Assembly: GCF_024339125.1 (NCBI RefSeq)
Contig: NZ_CP101417.1
Span: 3,359,001-3,423,000 of the forward strand
Length of the DNA stretch: 64,000 nucleotides
From: Xanthomonas hortorum
Lineage (GTDB): Bacteria; Pseudomonadota; Gammaproteobacteria; Xanthomonadales; Xanthomonadaceae
Direction: 5' to 3'
The notes below the pieces were generated by a model that did not search any database, was not told the origin of the DNA, and worked only from the letters and a program-made list of their open reading frames with translations. Of this stretch, positions 10,005 through 17,909 are shown piece by piece (the first letter of the stretch is position 1; each line of letters starts with the position of its first letter). The position numbers and the translations under genes were made by a program.

Positions 10005-10035
10005 AAAAAAGACGCGACCCCGAAAGGGCCGCGTC
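10005..10035 (-). terminator. Rho-independent terminator between the two pstS genes
   Basis: Read on the minus strand, the arms 10026-10035 and 10011-10021 form a GC-rich stem with a TTTC loop, followed directly by six T residues (10005-10010 on the complement). It lies 57 bases after the stop of the upstream pstS copy and before the second copy, so it should end or attenuate transcripts coming from oprP/pstS. Confidence 0.75.
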
Positions 10036-10091
10036 CCGGTGCCGACGCCGGGGAGAGAGACGGCGTCGTTCCTGTTGCTATGGCTCTCTCT

Positions 10092-11111
10092 TTACTTGGG
10101 CAGATTCTTCGCCCAGTAGCCTTCGATCTGGGTCACCAGGCTGTCCGGCAGCGGCACGTAGTCCAGCTGCTTGGCCTGGGCATCGCCCTTGCTGTAGACC
10201 CAGCGGAAGAAGTCCAGCGTGTTCTTGAGGCCTTCCGGGCTCTTGGGCTTTTTCTGAACCAGGATGAAGTTGGTGGCGGTGATCGGCCAGGCGTTGTCGC
10301 CAGCGGCGTTGGTCATCACCAGATAGAAGTCTTTGCTATTGGCCCAGTCGGCGCTGTTGGCAGCGGCGGCGAAGGTCTCATCGGACGGCTGCACGAACTT
10401 GCCGGCGGCGTTCTTCATCGCGGTGTAGGCCATCTTGTTCTGCAGCGCATAGGACAGCTCGACATAGCCAATGCCGCCCTTGATCTGCTTGACGTAGGCG
10501 GCCACGCCCTCGTTGCCCTTGCCGCCGATGCCGGTCGGCCACTGCACCGCGGTGCCTTCACCGACCTTGCTCTTCCAGTCCGGGTTGACCTTTGACAGGT
10601 AGTTGGTGAAGTTGAAGCTGGTGCCCGAACCGTCCGAGCGATGCACCACGGTGATCTTGCCCTCGGGCAGCTTCACGCCCGGGTTGAGCGCGGCGATGGC
10701 CGGATCGTTCCAGGTGCTGACCTTGCCAATGAAGATGTCGCCCAGGGTCTTGCCATCCAGCTTGAGCGCACCGGGGGCGATGCCCGCCACGTTGACCACC
10801 GGCACCACGCCGCCGATCACCGACGGGAACTGTGCCAGACCGGCCGCTGCCAGTTCTTCCGGCTTGAGCGGCGCATCGGACGAGCCGAAGTCCACACTGG
10901 CCGCCTTGATCTGGGCAATGCCGCCGCCCGAACCGATCGATTGATAGTTGACCTGCTTCTTGGTGGCGGCGTTGTAGTCGGCCGACCACTTGGACATCAC
11001 CGGGTAAATAAACGACGCACCGGCGCCGGTGACATCGGCGGCCTGGGCGCACAGCGCCAGCGAGGCGGCAAGCACGCCCACGGCCAGACGGGTCTTCAAA
11101 GAGTGGATCAC
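10092..11111 (-). CDS. pstS: Phosphate-binding protein PstS, soluble periplasmic type
   Basis: A 339-residue phosphate-binding protein with a cleavable Sec signal peptide (cleavage probably after A-Q-A near residue 24) and no lipobox. The binding motifs match those of the other copy: G-A-G-A-S-F-I-Y-P, S-I-G-S-G-G-G, D-F-G-S-S-D and H-R-S-D-G-S-G-T. It should diffuse freely in the periplasm and deliver phosphate to PstCAB. It sits between the porin gene and the terminator at 10005-10035, so it can be expressed apart from the transporter genes. Confidence 0.93.
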   Translation of the reverse strand: MIHSLKTRLAVGVLAASLALCAQAADVTGAGASFIYPVMSKWSADYNAATKKQVNYQSIGSGGGIAQIKAASVDFGSSDAPLKPEELAAAGLAQFPSVIGGVVPVVNVAGIAPGALKLDGKTLGDIFIGKVSTWNDPAIAALNPGVKLPEGKITVVHRSDGSGTSFNFTNYLSKVNPDWKSKVGEGTAVQWPTGIGGKGNEGVAAYVKQIKGGIGYVELSYALQNKMAYTAMKNAAGKFVQPSDETFAAAANSADWANSKDFYLVMTNAAGDNAWPITATNFILVQKKPKSPEGLKNTLDFFRWVYSKGDAQAKQLDYVPLPDSLVTQIEGYWAKNLPK

Positions 11112-11308
11112 GGAACAGCTCCTGTAGCGAAGGGATAAGGACGTCCCGCGTGCATGCCATTGCAGGGCAGGGGCATGACCGCGCGATGTCGGAGAGATGA
11201 CATGACCATGACGGCGTTGCGCCGAGGCGCTTTGCCGGGTCTGGCGAAGGCGTTTGCAGCCGCCGCGCGCTCAGCCGAGCGCGCCACGGCGGCCAAAACG
11301 TCGCTCAC

Positions 11309-12559
11309 TTACCAATAGAACTGCGCACGTGCCTCGATGATCGACGGGTTGTCGTCGACCAGGCCACGCGTGGCGCTGCTGTAACGGGTGCTTTCCACCT
11401 TCGCGTAGTCGAGCGCGAACTTGAAGTTGGAGCGCCAGTACCAGTTGGCACCGATCGTCCACACATCCATCTTGCCGCCCAGCACGCCGTCCACGAACGG
11501 GGTGCTGCCGTTGGAGACCAGGTGGCCGTCGTTGAGATCCAGCGTGTCGTAGCGCACCGCCAGCTGCCACAGGCCCGAGGCCGGCGCGTTCGGCAGCGGG
11601 GTGGTCGGCACGCCGGCCTTGTAGCCCCAGGTCTCGCCGGTGATGTTCCAGACGCCGCTGACGTACCAGCCATCGCTCTTGTAATCGTTGGCGTTGTTGC
11701 CGATGCGCTTGGCGTTTTCCTGGAAGAATTCGCTCTGCAGCTTGAACGGGCCGGTGATCCACATCGCCTCGGCACCGGCCACACCCACGCTGTCCACGGT
11801 GGTGATGGCGCCGCTGTCGATCAGGCGGATGGTGGTCAGGTCGGCGTCCGGACGCGCGCGCAGGCGCAGGGTGTCGTCGTCGGTGTCGTAACCCAGATAG
11901 CTGAGGCCGAAGTGCAGCACATTGCCGCTTTCGTTGATCGGCGCCCAGGTGCCGCGCGCGCCGTAGCCGCTGCCATGAGCCTGATTACGGGTCAGTTCGC
12001 GACCGAACGCACTGGCAGTGATGCTCCAGTTGTTGTCGCCCATGCCGTAGGCCACGCCCAGCCGGCGCGAGATGCCGTAGGTATTGGTCACCGCGGCCTT
12101 GGAGACGAAATCGTTGTTCTTGGTGCTGGAGAGTTCTTCCAGGCTGTTGGGCTGCTTGAACTGACCGATCTGTAGGTAGTTGTTGGCGTTGCCGGCGAAC
12201 TTGTACTTGATGTTGTTGTCGAGGAAGCGCCCGGTGCTGCGGATGGTGGTGCCGCGGATGGTGACTTCCTTCAGCACGCTCGGGTCATACCCGGCCACCC
12301 ACTCGAAGTTGCCCGGGCCCTTGCCCTTGAGCACCAGCTCGGCGCGACGGATGCTGAATTCGGAATTGTCGCCGTTGGCGCCGATCGGGCCGTTGAGGTC
12401 CTGCACATCGTTGTGGAACCAGTTGCCGTCGGCCTGGACCAGGCCTTCCAGCGAGACTTCGGAGCCGCCGATCACATCGATGGCGATTTCGGCATGCGCA
12501 GCGGGCGCGGCCAGCGCCAGCAACAAGGCCGAGCCGAGCAGGGTAGGAGAAAGTTTCAT
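11309..12559 (-). CDS. oprP: Phosphate-selective outer-membrane porin (OprP/OprO family)
   Basis: A 416-residue outer-membrane beta-barrel. Residues 1-23 are a signal peptide (A-A-H-A-E), followed by an N-terminal strand region, and the chain ends in Phe-Tyr-Trp, an aromatic terminus typical of Bam-assembled porins. The segments F-S-I-R-R-A-E-L-V-L-K-G and alternating aromatic strands fit the phosphate-selective porin O/P family. It is the first gene of the minus-strand phosphate cluster, so phosphate would enter here before capture by the two PstS proteins. The upstream AT-rich region holds several TGTCA cores that may be PhoB sites. Confidence 0.9.
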   Translation of the reverse strand: MKLSPTLLGSALLLALAAPAAHAEIAIDVIGGSEVSLEGLVQADGNWFHNDVQDLNGPIGANGDNSEFSIRRAELVLKGKGPGNFEWVAGYDPSVLKEVTIRGTTIRSTGRFLDNNIKYKFAGNANNYLQIGQFKQPNSLEELSSTKNNDFVSKAAVTNTYGISRRLGVAYGMGDNNWSITASAFGRELTRNQAHGSGYGARGTWAPINESGNVLHFGLSYLGYDTDDDTLRLRARPDADLTTIRLIDSGAITTVDSVGVAGAEAMWITGPFKLQSEFFQENAKRIGNNANDYKSDGWYVSGVWNITGETWGYKAGVPTTPLPNAPASGLWQLAVRYDTLDLNDGHLVSNGSTPFVDGVLGGKMDVWTIGANWYWRSNFKFALDYAKVESTRYSSATRGLVDDNPSIIEARAQFYW

Positions 12560-12619
12560 GGGTGCCTTGCGACCTGACGAGAAAGTGAGCGCAGGCTAGG
12601 GCGTGAAAGTTGCGTTAAT

Positions 12620-12740
12620 GTGACAACTTCGGACTGCATCGCAATTTGATTTTTGCCAATAAAGACAAAGATTTACGCGTGTTTAAACTTTGTCAATGTG
12701 TGTCATAAGTCTGAACGACGGCCGGTTTATGACAGTTGCG
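12620..12740. promoter_or_regulatory. Candidate PhoB-type regulatory region upstream of oprP
   Basis: This locally AT-rich stretch contains four TGTCA cores: minus strand at 12621-12625 and 12730-12734, plus strand at 12691-12695 and 12701-12705. TGTCA is the core half-site of Pho boxes, but the plus-strand pair is spaced 10 rather than 11 bases and no full 18-base box is clear. The position 60-180 bases ahead of a phosphate porin makes Pho control plausible; this is inference. Confidence 0.35.
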
Positions 12741-12877
12741 ATAGCGCTTCTTTACTTGCCGCTGGCGGGCTCAAGCTTATGGCGACCTGAATCGATGCCG
12801 TGAAATGCCGGCCAATCAAGTGCTTTGTGCGTCGCACCACTTGCGCAGGCGCGTTCTAAATTGTTAGTTTCGAGGCC

Positions 12878-13219
12878 ATGTTTCCTCGATTCCTCCAATT
12901 GCTGTTGGTCTGCCTGCTCGCGCTCACCGCGTGGTCGGCAGCCAATGCGCACGATCGCATCCACGATGCGCTTGTGGGCGACGGCTTGGCGGTGATGGTG
13001 GATGCTGGCGAAGAACGTGACGCAGCCGAAGGTCTGCAGGACGACGGGGACGCACAGACCCAGGTCGATACCCATTCTGCAGACGACATCCCCTTGCTCT
13101 CCCAAGCATGGCCGGTGGTCGCACGCTATTTTCCCTCTTGGTACGCGCACTACGCGCCGGCATCTCAAAAACGCGACCTGATCCCGCAACTGCGTCCTCC
13201 TAACGCACTGCGCGCCTGA
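12878..13219 (+). CDS. Small secreted protein of unknown function
   Basis: A 113-residue protein preceded by a GAGG ribosome binding site at 12868-12871. Residues 1-24 form a clear Sec signal peptide (leucine-rich core ending A-N-A-H). The mature part is acidic in its first half (D-A-G-E-E-R-D-A-A-E) and aromatic in the second (Y-F-P-S-W-Y-A-H-Y). It has no cysteine and no domain I recognise. It lies 113 bases upstream of the carbonic anhydrase gene on the same strand, with a hairpin between. Coding status rests on the signal peptide and ribosome binding site only. Confidence 0.5.
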   Translation: MFPRFLQLLLVCLLALTAWSAANAHDRIHDALVGDGLAVMVDAGEERDAAEGLQDDGDAQTQVDTHSADDIPLLSQAWPVVARYFPSWYAHYAPASQKRDLIPQLRPPNALRA

Positions 13220-13239
13220 TCCTTCGTTTGTCGCGTCAA

Positions 13240-13266
13240 CCGGTGCTGCGCACCGGACTTATTTGA
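13240..13266 (+). terminator. Weak terminator-like hairpin after the small secreted protein gene
   Basis: A perfect 7-bp GC stem (13240-13246 with 13250-13256) with a 3-base loop is followed by an AT-rich tract containing several T residues. It may separate the small gene from the carbonic anhydrase gene. Confidence 0.4.
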
Positions 13267-13332
13267 TTTGTTCGTCTTTGCACTTCGCGGTTTGCGCCGT
13301 GGATTGCCATCCGTTGCCTAGAGGTATCTCCC

Positions 13333-14013
13333 ATGCAAAGCTTGCTAGATGGTTTTCGTCATTTCCGTAAGGAAGTGTATCCGCGCCAGAGTGCGCGCTT
13401 TCAGGAATTGGCCGGTGGCCAGAGTCCGCACACGTTGTTCATTACGTGCGCCGATTCGCGCGTCATGCCGGAGCTGATCTTCTCCGCCCAACCTGGCGAA
13501 TTGTTCGTCTATCGCAACATCGGCAACGTCGTGCCGCCTTACTCGCAACACGTCAGCGGCGTTGTCGCTGCGATCGAGTACGCCATCGCCGTGCTGGGTG
13601 TGCGTCATATCGTGATCTGCGGCCATACCGATTGCGGCGCCATGAAGGCAGTGCTCAAGCCGGAATCGTTGGAAGATGTGCCGTCCGTGGCGGCGTGGCT
13701 CAAGCACACCGATTCGGCGCGCCATGTCACCGCCCATCATGGCCACGATCCGCACAGTCAGGACGCGCTGGACTGCATGACCGAAGAGAACGTGGTCTCG
13801 CAGCTGGACCATCTGCGCACGCAGCCGGTGGTTGCGGCACGTCTGGCCGCTGGCACCTTGCGTATCCACGGCTGGATCTATGACATCGCCCATGGCGAGA
13901 TCCGCGCCTTCGATGCCGAGAAGGGTGGCTTCCGTCCGTTGTTGGCGGAAAACACCCCCGAAGCCACCCCACGTCCGCGACTGCAGCAAGTCGTGCGCGC
14001 TGAACTGGCCTGA
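13333..14013 (+). CDS. Beta-class carbonic anhydrase linked to a SulP transporter
   Basis: A 226-residue zinc enzyme that interconverts CO2 and bicarbonate. The zinc ligands of the beta class are all present: Cys39 in C-A-D-S-R with the Asp41/Arg43 dyad, and His98 and Cys101 in H-T-D-C-G-A-M. It is followed 11 bases later by a SulP anion transporter on the same strand, a pairing commonly seen for bicarbonate uptake. It is a different subgroup from the Can-type enzyme at 40527-41189. Confidence 0.93.
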   Translation: MQSLLDGFRHFRKEVYPRQSARFQELAGGQSPHTLFITCADSRVMPELIFSAQPGELFVYRNIGNVVPPYSQHVSGVVAAIEYAIAVLGVRHIVICGHTDCGAMKAVLKPESLEDVPSVAAWLKHTDSARHVTAHHGHDPHSQDALDCMTEENVVSQLDHLRTQPVVAARLAAGTLRIHGWIYDIAHGEIRAFDAEKGGFRPLLAENTPEATPRPRLQQVVRAELA

Positions 14014-14024
14014 CGGAGCACATC

Positions 14025-15593
14025 ATGAACACATCAGGTATCGGCGGATATTTCCGTCAGGGACTGTTCGGGCGTGATTTATTGGCGTCTGTCGTTGTCT
14101 TCCTCGTCGCGCTCCCGTTGTGTATGGGCATTGCGATCGCATCCGGCATGCCGCCGGCCGCAGGTCTGATCACCGGCATCATCGGTGGTCTGGTCGTTGG
14201 CTTTGTCGCGGGTTCTCCGTTGCAGGTGAGTGGGCCTGCCGCCGGCCTGGCTGTGTTGGTGTTCGAGCTGGTCCGGGAGCACGGCATCGCCGCGCTCGGG
14301 CCGGTGATCCTGTTGGCCGGTGCGATTCAGTTGGTCGCCGGTCTGTGCCGTGCAGGCGTGTGGTTCCGCATGACATCGCCGGCCGTGGTGGCCGGCATGT
14401 TGTCCGGTATCGGCATCCTGATCGTGGCCTCGCAGGCGCATGTGTTGATGGATGCCGCACCCAAGGCGCGCGGCCTGGAGAACTTCGCTGCACTGCCGGC
14501 CGTGGTGTGGCAGGCGATCAGCGAAGGCACCGGCCGCACTGCGTTGTTCGTGGGTCTGGCCACCATCGGCATCATCCTGGCGTGGGACAAGCTGCGTCCG
14601 CAGCGTCTGCGGTTCCTGCCGGGTGCGTTGATCGCGGTGGTGGCGGTCACGGCGGCGGTGCAGTTGCAGGGCTTGAACGTTGCCAAGGTCGATGTGCCGA
14701 CCAACCTGTTCTCTGCGATCAGCATCCCCAGCATCTCGGACATCTTCGGCGTGTTCAACGCGACCTTGCTGGTGTCTGCAGTGACGTTTGCCTTCATCGC
14801 CAGCGCAGAAACCTTGCTGTCGGCGGCAGCGGTGGATCGCATGCATCAGGGCGCACGCACCAACTACGACCGTGAACTGGCGGCGCAGGGTGTGGGCAAT
14901 ATGTTGTGCGGTTTCCTGGGCGCATTGCCGATGACCGGCGTGATCGTGCGCAGTGCGGCCAACGTGCAGGCCGGTGCGGCCACACGCATGTCAACGGTGC
15001 TGCATGGCGGCTGGCTGCTGGTGTTCGCGATGCTGCTGCCGTGGCTGTTGCGGATGACGCCGGTGGCCTGTCTGGCCGGCATCCTGGTCTACACGGGCGT
15101 GAAGATGATCAAGATCGGTCAGGTCAAGGAGCTGGCGACCTATGGTCGTGGCACCGCGGCGATCTATCTGGCCACCACCTTCGCGATCGTGGCCACCGAC
15201 CTGCTGACCGGTGTGTTGATCGGCTTTGGTCTGTCGCTGTTCCGTCTGGCCCTGCATTCTTCGCGCCTGAAGGTGGACGTGCGTGAGCACGAGCACAAGA
15301 AGGACGAGATGCATCTGACCCTGCAGGGTTCGGCAACGTTCCTGAAGGTGCCGGCGATGGCGCGTACGCTGGAAAGCGTGCCGCCCAATACCGCACTGCA
15401 TCTGGACGTGGCCAAGCTGCACCACGTCGACCACGCCTGCATCGAATTGCTGCGCGACTGGAGCCGTAATGCGGCCTCGCGCGGCTGCGAGTTGGTGGTG
15501 GACTGGAAAGAGCTGGATCGACGCGTGGAAGGTCAGCCAACGGTGGAAAGCGTGCTGGTCGAACAGCGCGTCGAACAAGCCAAGGCAGCGTAA
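14025..15593 (+). CDS. SulP-family inorganic anion transporter with STAS domain
   Basis: A 522-residue inner-membrane protein with 10-12 predicted hydrophobic helices from residue 20 to about 410, then a cytoplasmic C-terminal STAS domain (residues 425-515). The early motif L-P-L-C-M-G-I-A-I-A-S-G and the S-A-E-T-L-L-S-A-A segment match the SulP family, whose members carry sulfate, bicarbonate or other anions. The adjacent carbonic anhydrase gene (11-base gap, likely one transcript) favours bicarbonate, but substrate cannot be read from sequence. A strong terminator follows. Confidence 0.85.
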   Translation: MNTSGIGGYFRQGLFGRDLLASVVVFLVALPLCMGIAIASGMPPAAGLITGIIGGLVVGFVAGSPLQVSGPAAGLAVLVFELVREHGIAALGPVILLAGAIQLVAGLCRAGVWFRMTSPAVVAGMLSGIGILIVASQAHVLMDAAPKARGLENFAALPAVVWQAISEGTGRTALFVGLATIGIILAWDKLRPQRLRFLPGALIAVVAVTAAVQLQGLNVAKVDVPTNLFSAISIPSISDIFGVFNATLLVSAVTFAFIASAETLLSAAAVDRMHQGARTNYDRELAAQGVGNMLCGFLGALPMTGVIVRSAANVQAGAATRMSTVLHGGWLLVFAMLLPWLLRMTPVACLAGILVYTGVKMIKIGQVKELATYGRGTAAIYLATTFAIVATDLLTGVLIGFGLSLFRLALHSSRLKVDVREHEHKKDEMHLTLQGSATFLKVPAMARTLESVPPNTALHLDVAKLHHVDHACIELLRDWSRNAASRGCELVVDWKELDRRVEGQPTVESVLVEQRVEQAKAA

Positions 15594-15639
15594 ACCTGCT
15601 GCAAACCGCCCGGCGCTCGCGCCGGGTGCCCCCTGTCGT

Positions 15640-15692
15640 GACCGGATGATGCATGGCGCCGTAAGACGCATCATCCGGTCGCGATTTTTTTT
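15640..15692 (+). terminator. Strong rho-independent terminator of the carbonic anhydrase-SulP operon
   Basis: A perfect 13-bp stem (15640-15652 with 15668-15680) with a 15-base loop is followed by a run of eight T residues at 15685-15692. A smaller GC hairpin at about 15608-15626 precedes it. Confidence 0.85.
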
Positions 15693-15696
15693 GGCC

Positions 15697-15848
15697 GGGA
15701 TTCGGGATTTGGGATTGGAGATTCGTAAAAAGCCTGGGTTTGCAGTGCTGATACGATGCAACTGGTGCAACTGGTGCAACTGGCGCGACTGGGCGCTGCG
15801 CAGTCGTCGATGGTCTTGCTAGATCGTCTCAGCCTAGATCGTCTCAGC
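15697..15848. repeat. Short repeats between convergent genes: heptads, 9-mer array, 15-mer pair
   Basis: Three kinds of repeat lie in the gap between the SulP gene and nth. First, 15697-15718 holds three GGG tracts and a GG at 7-base spacing. Second, 15757-15783 has three perfect copies of the 9-mer TGCAACTGG plus a degenerate fourth copy. Third, 15819-15848 is an exact tandem duplication of a 15-mer. No gene is seen here. Confidence 0.75.
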
Positions 15849-15868
15849 CACGTTTGAGTGGGAGCGCG

Positions 15869-16579
15869 TCAGCTGCGCAAAGGTGCTGGCCGCTCGGCAG
15901 ACGCCACGGTCTTGTCACGATAGCGGCACAGGTCGTGGATCACGCAGCCCGGGCAATCCGGTTTGCGTGCCTTGCAGACGTAGCGGCCATGCAGAATGAG
16001 CCAGTGATGCGCGTCGTGCAGAAACTCCGTAGGAATGACTTTCACCAGTTTGTCTTCGACCACGCGCACGTCCTTGCCCGGCGCAAGTCCGGTGCGATTG
16101 GCCACGCGGAAAATATGCGTGTCCACTGCCATGGTGGGCTCGCCGAATGCGGTATTGAGCACGACATTTGCGGTCTTGCGTCCGACGCCGGGTAATGCTT
16201 CCAGCGCGGCGCGGTCGTGCGGGACTTCGCCAGCGTATTGCTCGAGCAAAATACGACACGTGGCAATGACGTTCTTGGCCTTGGCGTTGAACAGACCGAT
16301 GGTGGCGATATAGCGCTTCAGGCCTTCTTCGCCGAGATCGAGAATATCGCGCGGCGTATTGGCAACCGGATACAGCTTGCGCGTGGCCTTGTTGACGCCG
16401 ACATCGGTGGCTTGCGCCGAAAGCAGCACGGCGATCAGCAACTCGAACGGGGTGGTGTATTCCAGCTCGGTGGTCGGGTGCGGGTTGAGTTCGCGCAGGC
16501 GCTCGAACATTTCCTGCACTTCGGGCTTGCGCATGGTGCTGCCGCGACGTGCCGGCAGGGTGGGGCGAATTGCGTTCAT
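15869..16579 (-). CDS. nth: Endonuclease III (DNA glycosylase/AP lyase)
   Basis: A 236-residue base-excision-repair enzyme that removes oxidised pyrimidines. The helix-hairpin-helix motif L-P-G-V-G-R-K-T-A holds the catalytic Lys135, and Asp153 lies in V-D-T-H-I-F-R-V. The 4Fe-4S loop is complete: Cys202-X6-Cys209-X2-Cys212-X5-Cys218. The start at 16579 overlaps the stop of the upstream small gene as ATGA, supporting this start, although it gives a 15-residue extension before the usual M-R-K-P-E-V. Both genes are probably co-translated. Confidence 0.94.
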   Translation of the reverse strand: MNAIRPTLPARRGSTMRKPEVQEMFERLRELNPHPTTELEYTTPFELLIAVLLSAQATDVGVNKATRKLYPVANTPRDILDLGEEGLKRYIATIGLFNAKAKNVIATCRILLEQYAGEVPHDRAALEALPGVGRKTANVVLNTAFGEPTMAVDTHIFRVANRTGLAPGKDVRVVEDKLVKVIPTEFLHDAHHWLILHGRYVCKARKPDCPGCVIHDLCRYRDKTVASAERPAPLRS

Positions 16580-16956
16580 GGCTGTGTTCCACCTGCGGCC
16601 TTGGCCTTGGCGCGCGCCAGGATGGCGGCGGCCAACGGCGGTAATGCGGCAGCGACGGGTTGGCTGTGTACTGGTGCGGGCGTGCGGCGAGCATCGCGTT
16701 CGGCAGCGCGGCGTTGCAGGCGCGCGGTGCGTGCGCGGTAGCGTTCGCGTGCGGCCCAGGCATCACGCAGGCGCTGTTGTGCGGCGAGCAATACCGCGCG
16801 TAGCTGCGGGCAGGCCGGGTCCAGCAGGTCGTCGTGTGGATCAGGCAGGTACTCCATCAGGCCGAGCGCCAGCGCGCCGTCGAGATCGTCGGCTTGCACA
16901 CAGTCGAATAGTTGCAGCGGCAGTGGACGTGATACCGGTATGGGGTCAGACGTCAT
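16576..16956 (-). CDS. Conserved small protein of unknown function upstream of nth
   Basis: A 126-residue soluble protein. The first half is acidic (D-C-V-Q-A-D-D-L-D-G-A-L then D-P-H-D-D-L-L-D-P). The second half is a basic, Arg/Ala-rich probable long helix (R-D-A-W-A-A-R-E-R-Y-R-A-R). It has no signal peptide, membrane segment or domain I recognise. It begins 10 bases after the end of the crotonase gene and ends in a 4-base ATGA overlap with nth, so the three genes look like one operon. The tight coupling is the main evidence that it is real. Confidence 0.65.
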   Translation of the reverse strand: MTSDPIPVSRPLPLQLFDCVQADDLDGALALGLMEYLPDPHDDLLDPACPQLRAVLLAAQQRLRDAWAARERYRARTARLQRRAAERDARRTPAPVHSQPVAAALPPLAAAILARAKAKAAGGTQP

Positions 16957-16966
16957 GGCAAATCGA

Positions 16967-17749
16967 TCAGCGATTGAGAAAGTGTGCGGGGCGTTTTTCG
17001 AGAAAGGCGCGGGTGCCTTCGCGCATGTCGTCGCTGGCGAACAACAGCGCAAATTGTGCGGTTTCCAGCTGCAGACCTTCTTCGATCGCGCATTCGCCGC
17101 CGAACACCACCGCATCCAGAATGCCGCGCAATGCGAGTGGTGCAGCAGCGGCCAGGCGCTGTGCCAAGGCGAGTGTTTCTTCCTGTAGGACCTCCGGCTC
17201 GACCACGCGGTTGAGCAGGCCCAGCTGCAATGCGCGCACTGCATCGATCGGCTGGCCGAGCAGACACAGTTCAAGCGCAGCAGTACGACCGGTCAGGCGC
17301 AACAGCCGCTGGGTGCCGCCAAAGCCGGGGATCAGGCCGAGATTGATTTCGGGCTGCCCCAGGCGTGCAGTGGCTGCGGCAATGCGCAGATGGCAGGCCA
17401 TGGCCAGCTCCAGTCCGCCGCCCAGCGCAAAACCATTGATCATCGCGATCACCGGTTTGGGCATGCGTTCGATCCGGCGCATCAGCTGCTGGCCGAGCAG
17501 CGAAAACTCGCGCCCCTGCATCGCCGACAGATCGCGCATTTCGGCGATATCCGCACCCGCCACGAAGGCTTTCGGGCCTGCGCCGGTGAGAACCACCACG
17601 CGCACGTCATCCGCGCCGGCGGCATCCTGGAACGCCTGATCCAGCGCCCGCATCGTGTCCTGGTTCAAGGCGTTCAGTTTGTCCGGTCGATTGACCGTGA
17701 TCGTCCGTACACTGGCGTGGTCGGCGATCAGAATGACGTGATTGGACAT
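16967..17749 (-). CDS. Enoyl-CoA hydratase/isomerase (crotonase family)
   Basis: A 260-residue crotonase-fold enzyme, the typical length. The oxyanion-hole motifs A-G-A-D-I-A-E-M and N-G-F-A-L-G-G-G-L-E-L-A are present. Both catalytic glutamates of the hydratases are conserved: Glu114 in the latter motif and Glu134 in Q-P-E-I-N-L-G-L-I-P-G-F-G-G-T-Q. It should therefore hydrate 2-enoyl-CoA to 3-hydroxyacyl-CoA, as in beta-oxidation. No other fatty-acid gene is adjacent, so the true substrate is open. It heads the three-gene minus-strand group ending with nth. Confidence 0.88.
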   Translation of the reverse strand: MSNHVILIADHASVRTITVNRPDKLNALNQDTMRALDQAFQDAAGADDVRVVVLTGAGPKAFVAGADIAEMRDLSAMQGREFSLLGQQLMRRIERMPKPVIAMINGFALGGGLELAMACHLRIAAATARLGQPEINLGLIPGFGGTQRLLRLTGRTAALELCLLGQPIDAVRALQLGLLNRVVEPEVLQEETLALAQRLAAAAPLALRGILDAVVFGGECAIEEGLQLETAQFALLFASDDMREGTRAFLEKRPAHFLNR

Positions 17750-17909
17750 GGAAATCCTTACGAACGTAAAAAATTAGTAAATACGGAACTTCCGAAAGCC
17801 TTGCTGGTCATAGCTTTCGTGATAAGTAGCGGTTCGGTATCGCGGCCGCTATCCTAGCGCGTCATCTCAGGCGGCAGACCCGTCCTGTGCCACCACCCTG
17901 GAGAATTGT

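Noticed and set aside
15757..15848. Attachment site or CRISPR-like origin for the short tandem repeats
   Set aside because: The repeats are only 9 and 15 bases, contiguous without spacers, and there is no integrase or tRNA nearby.
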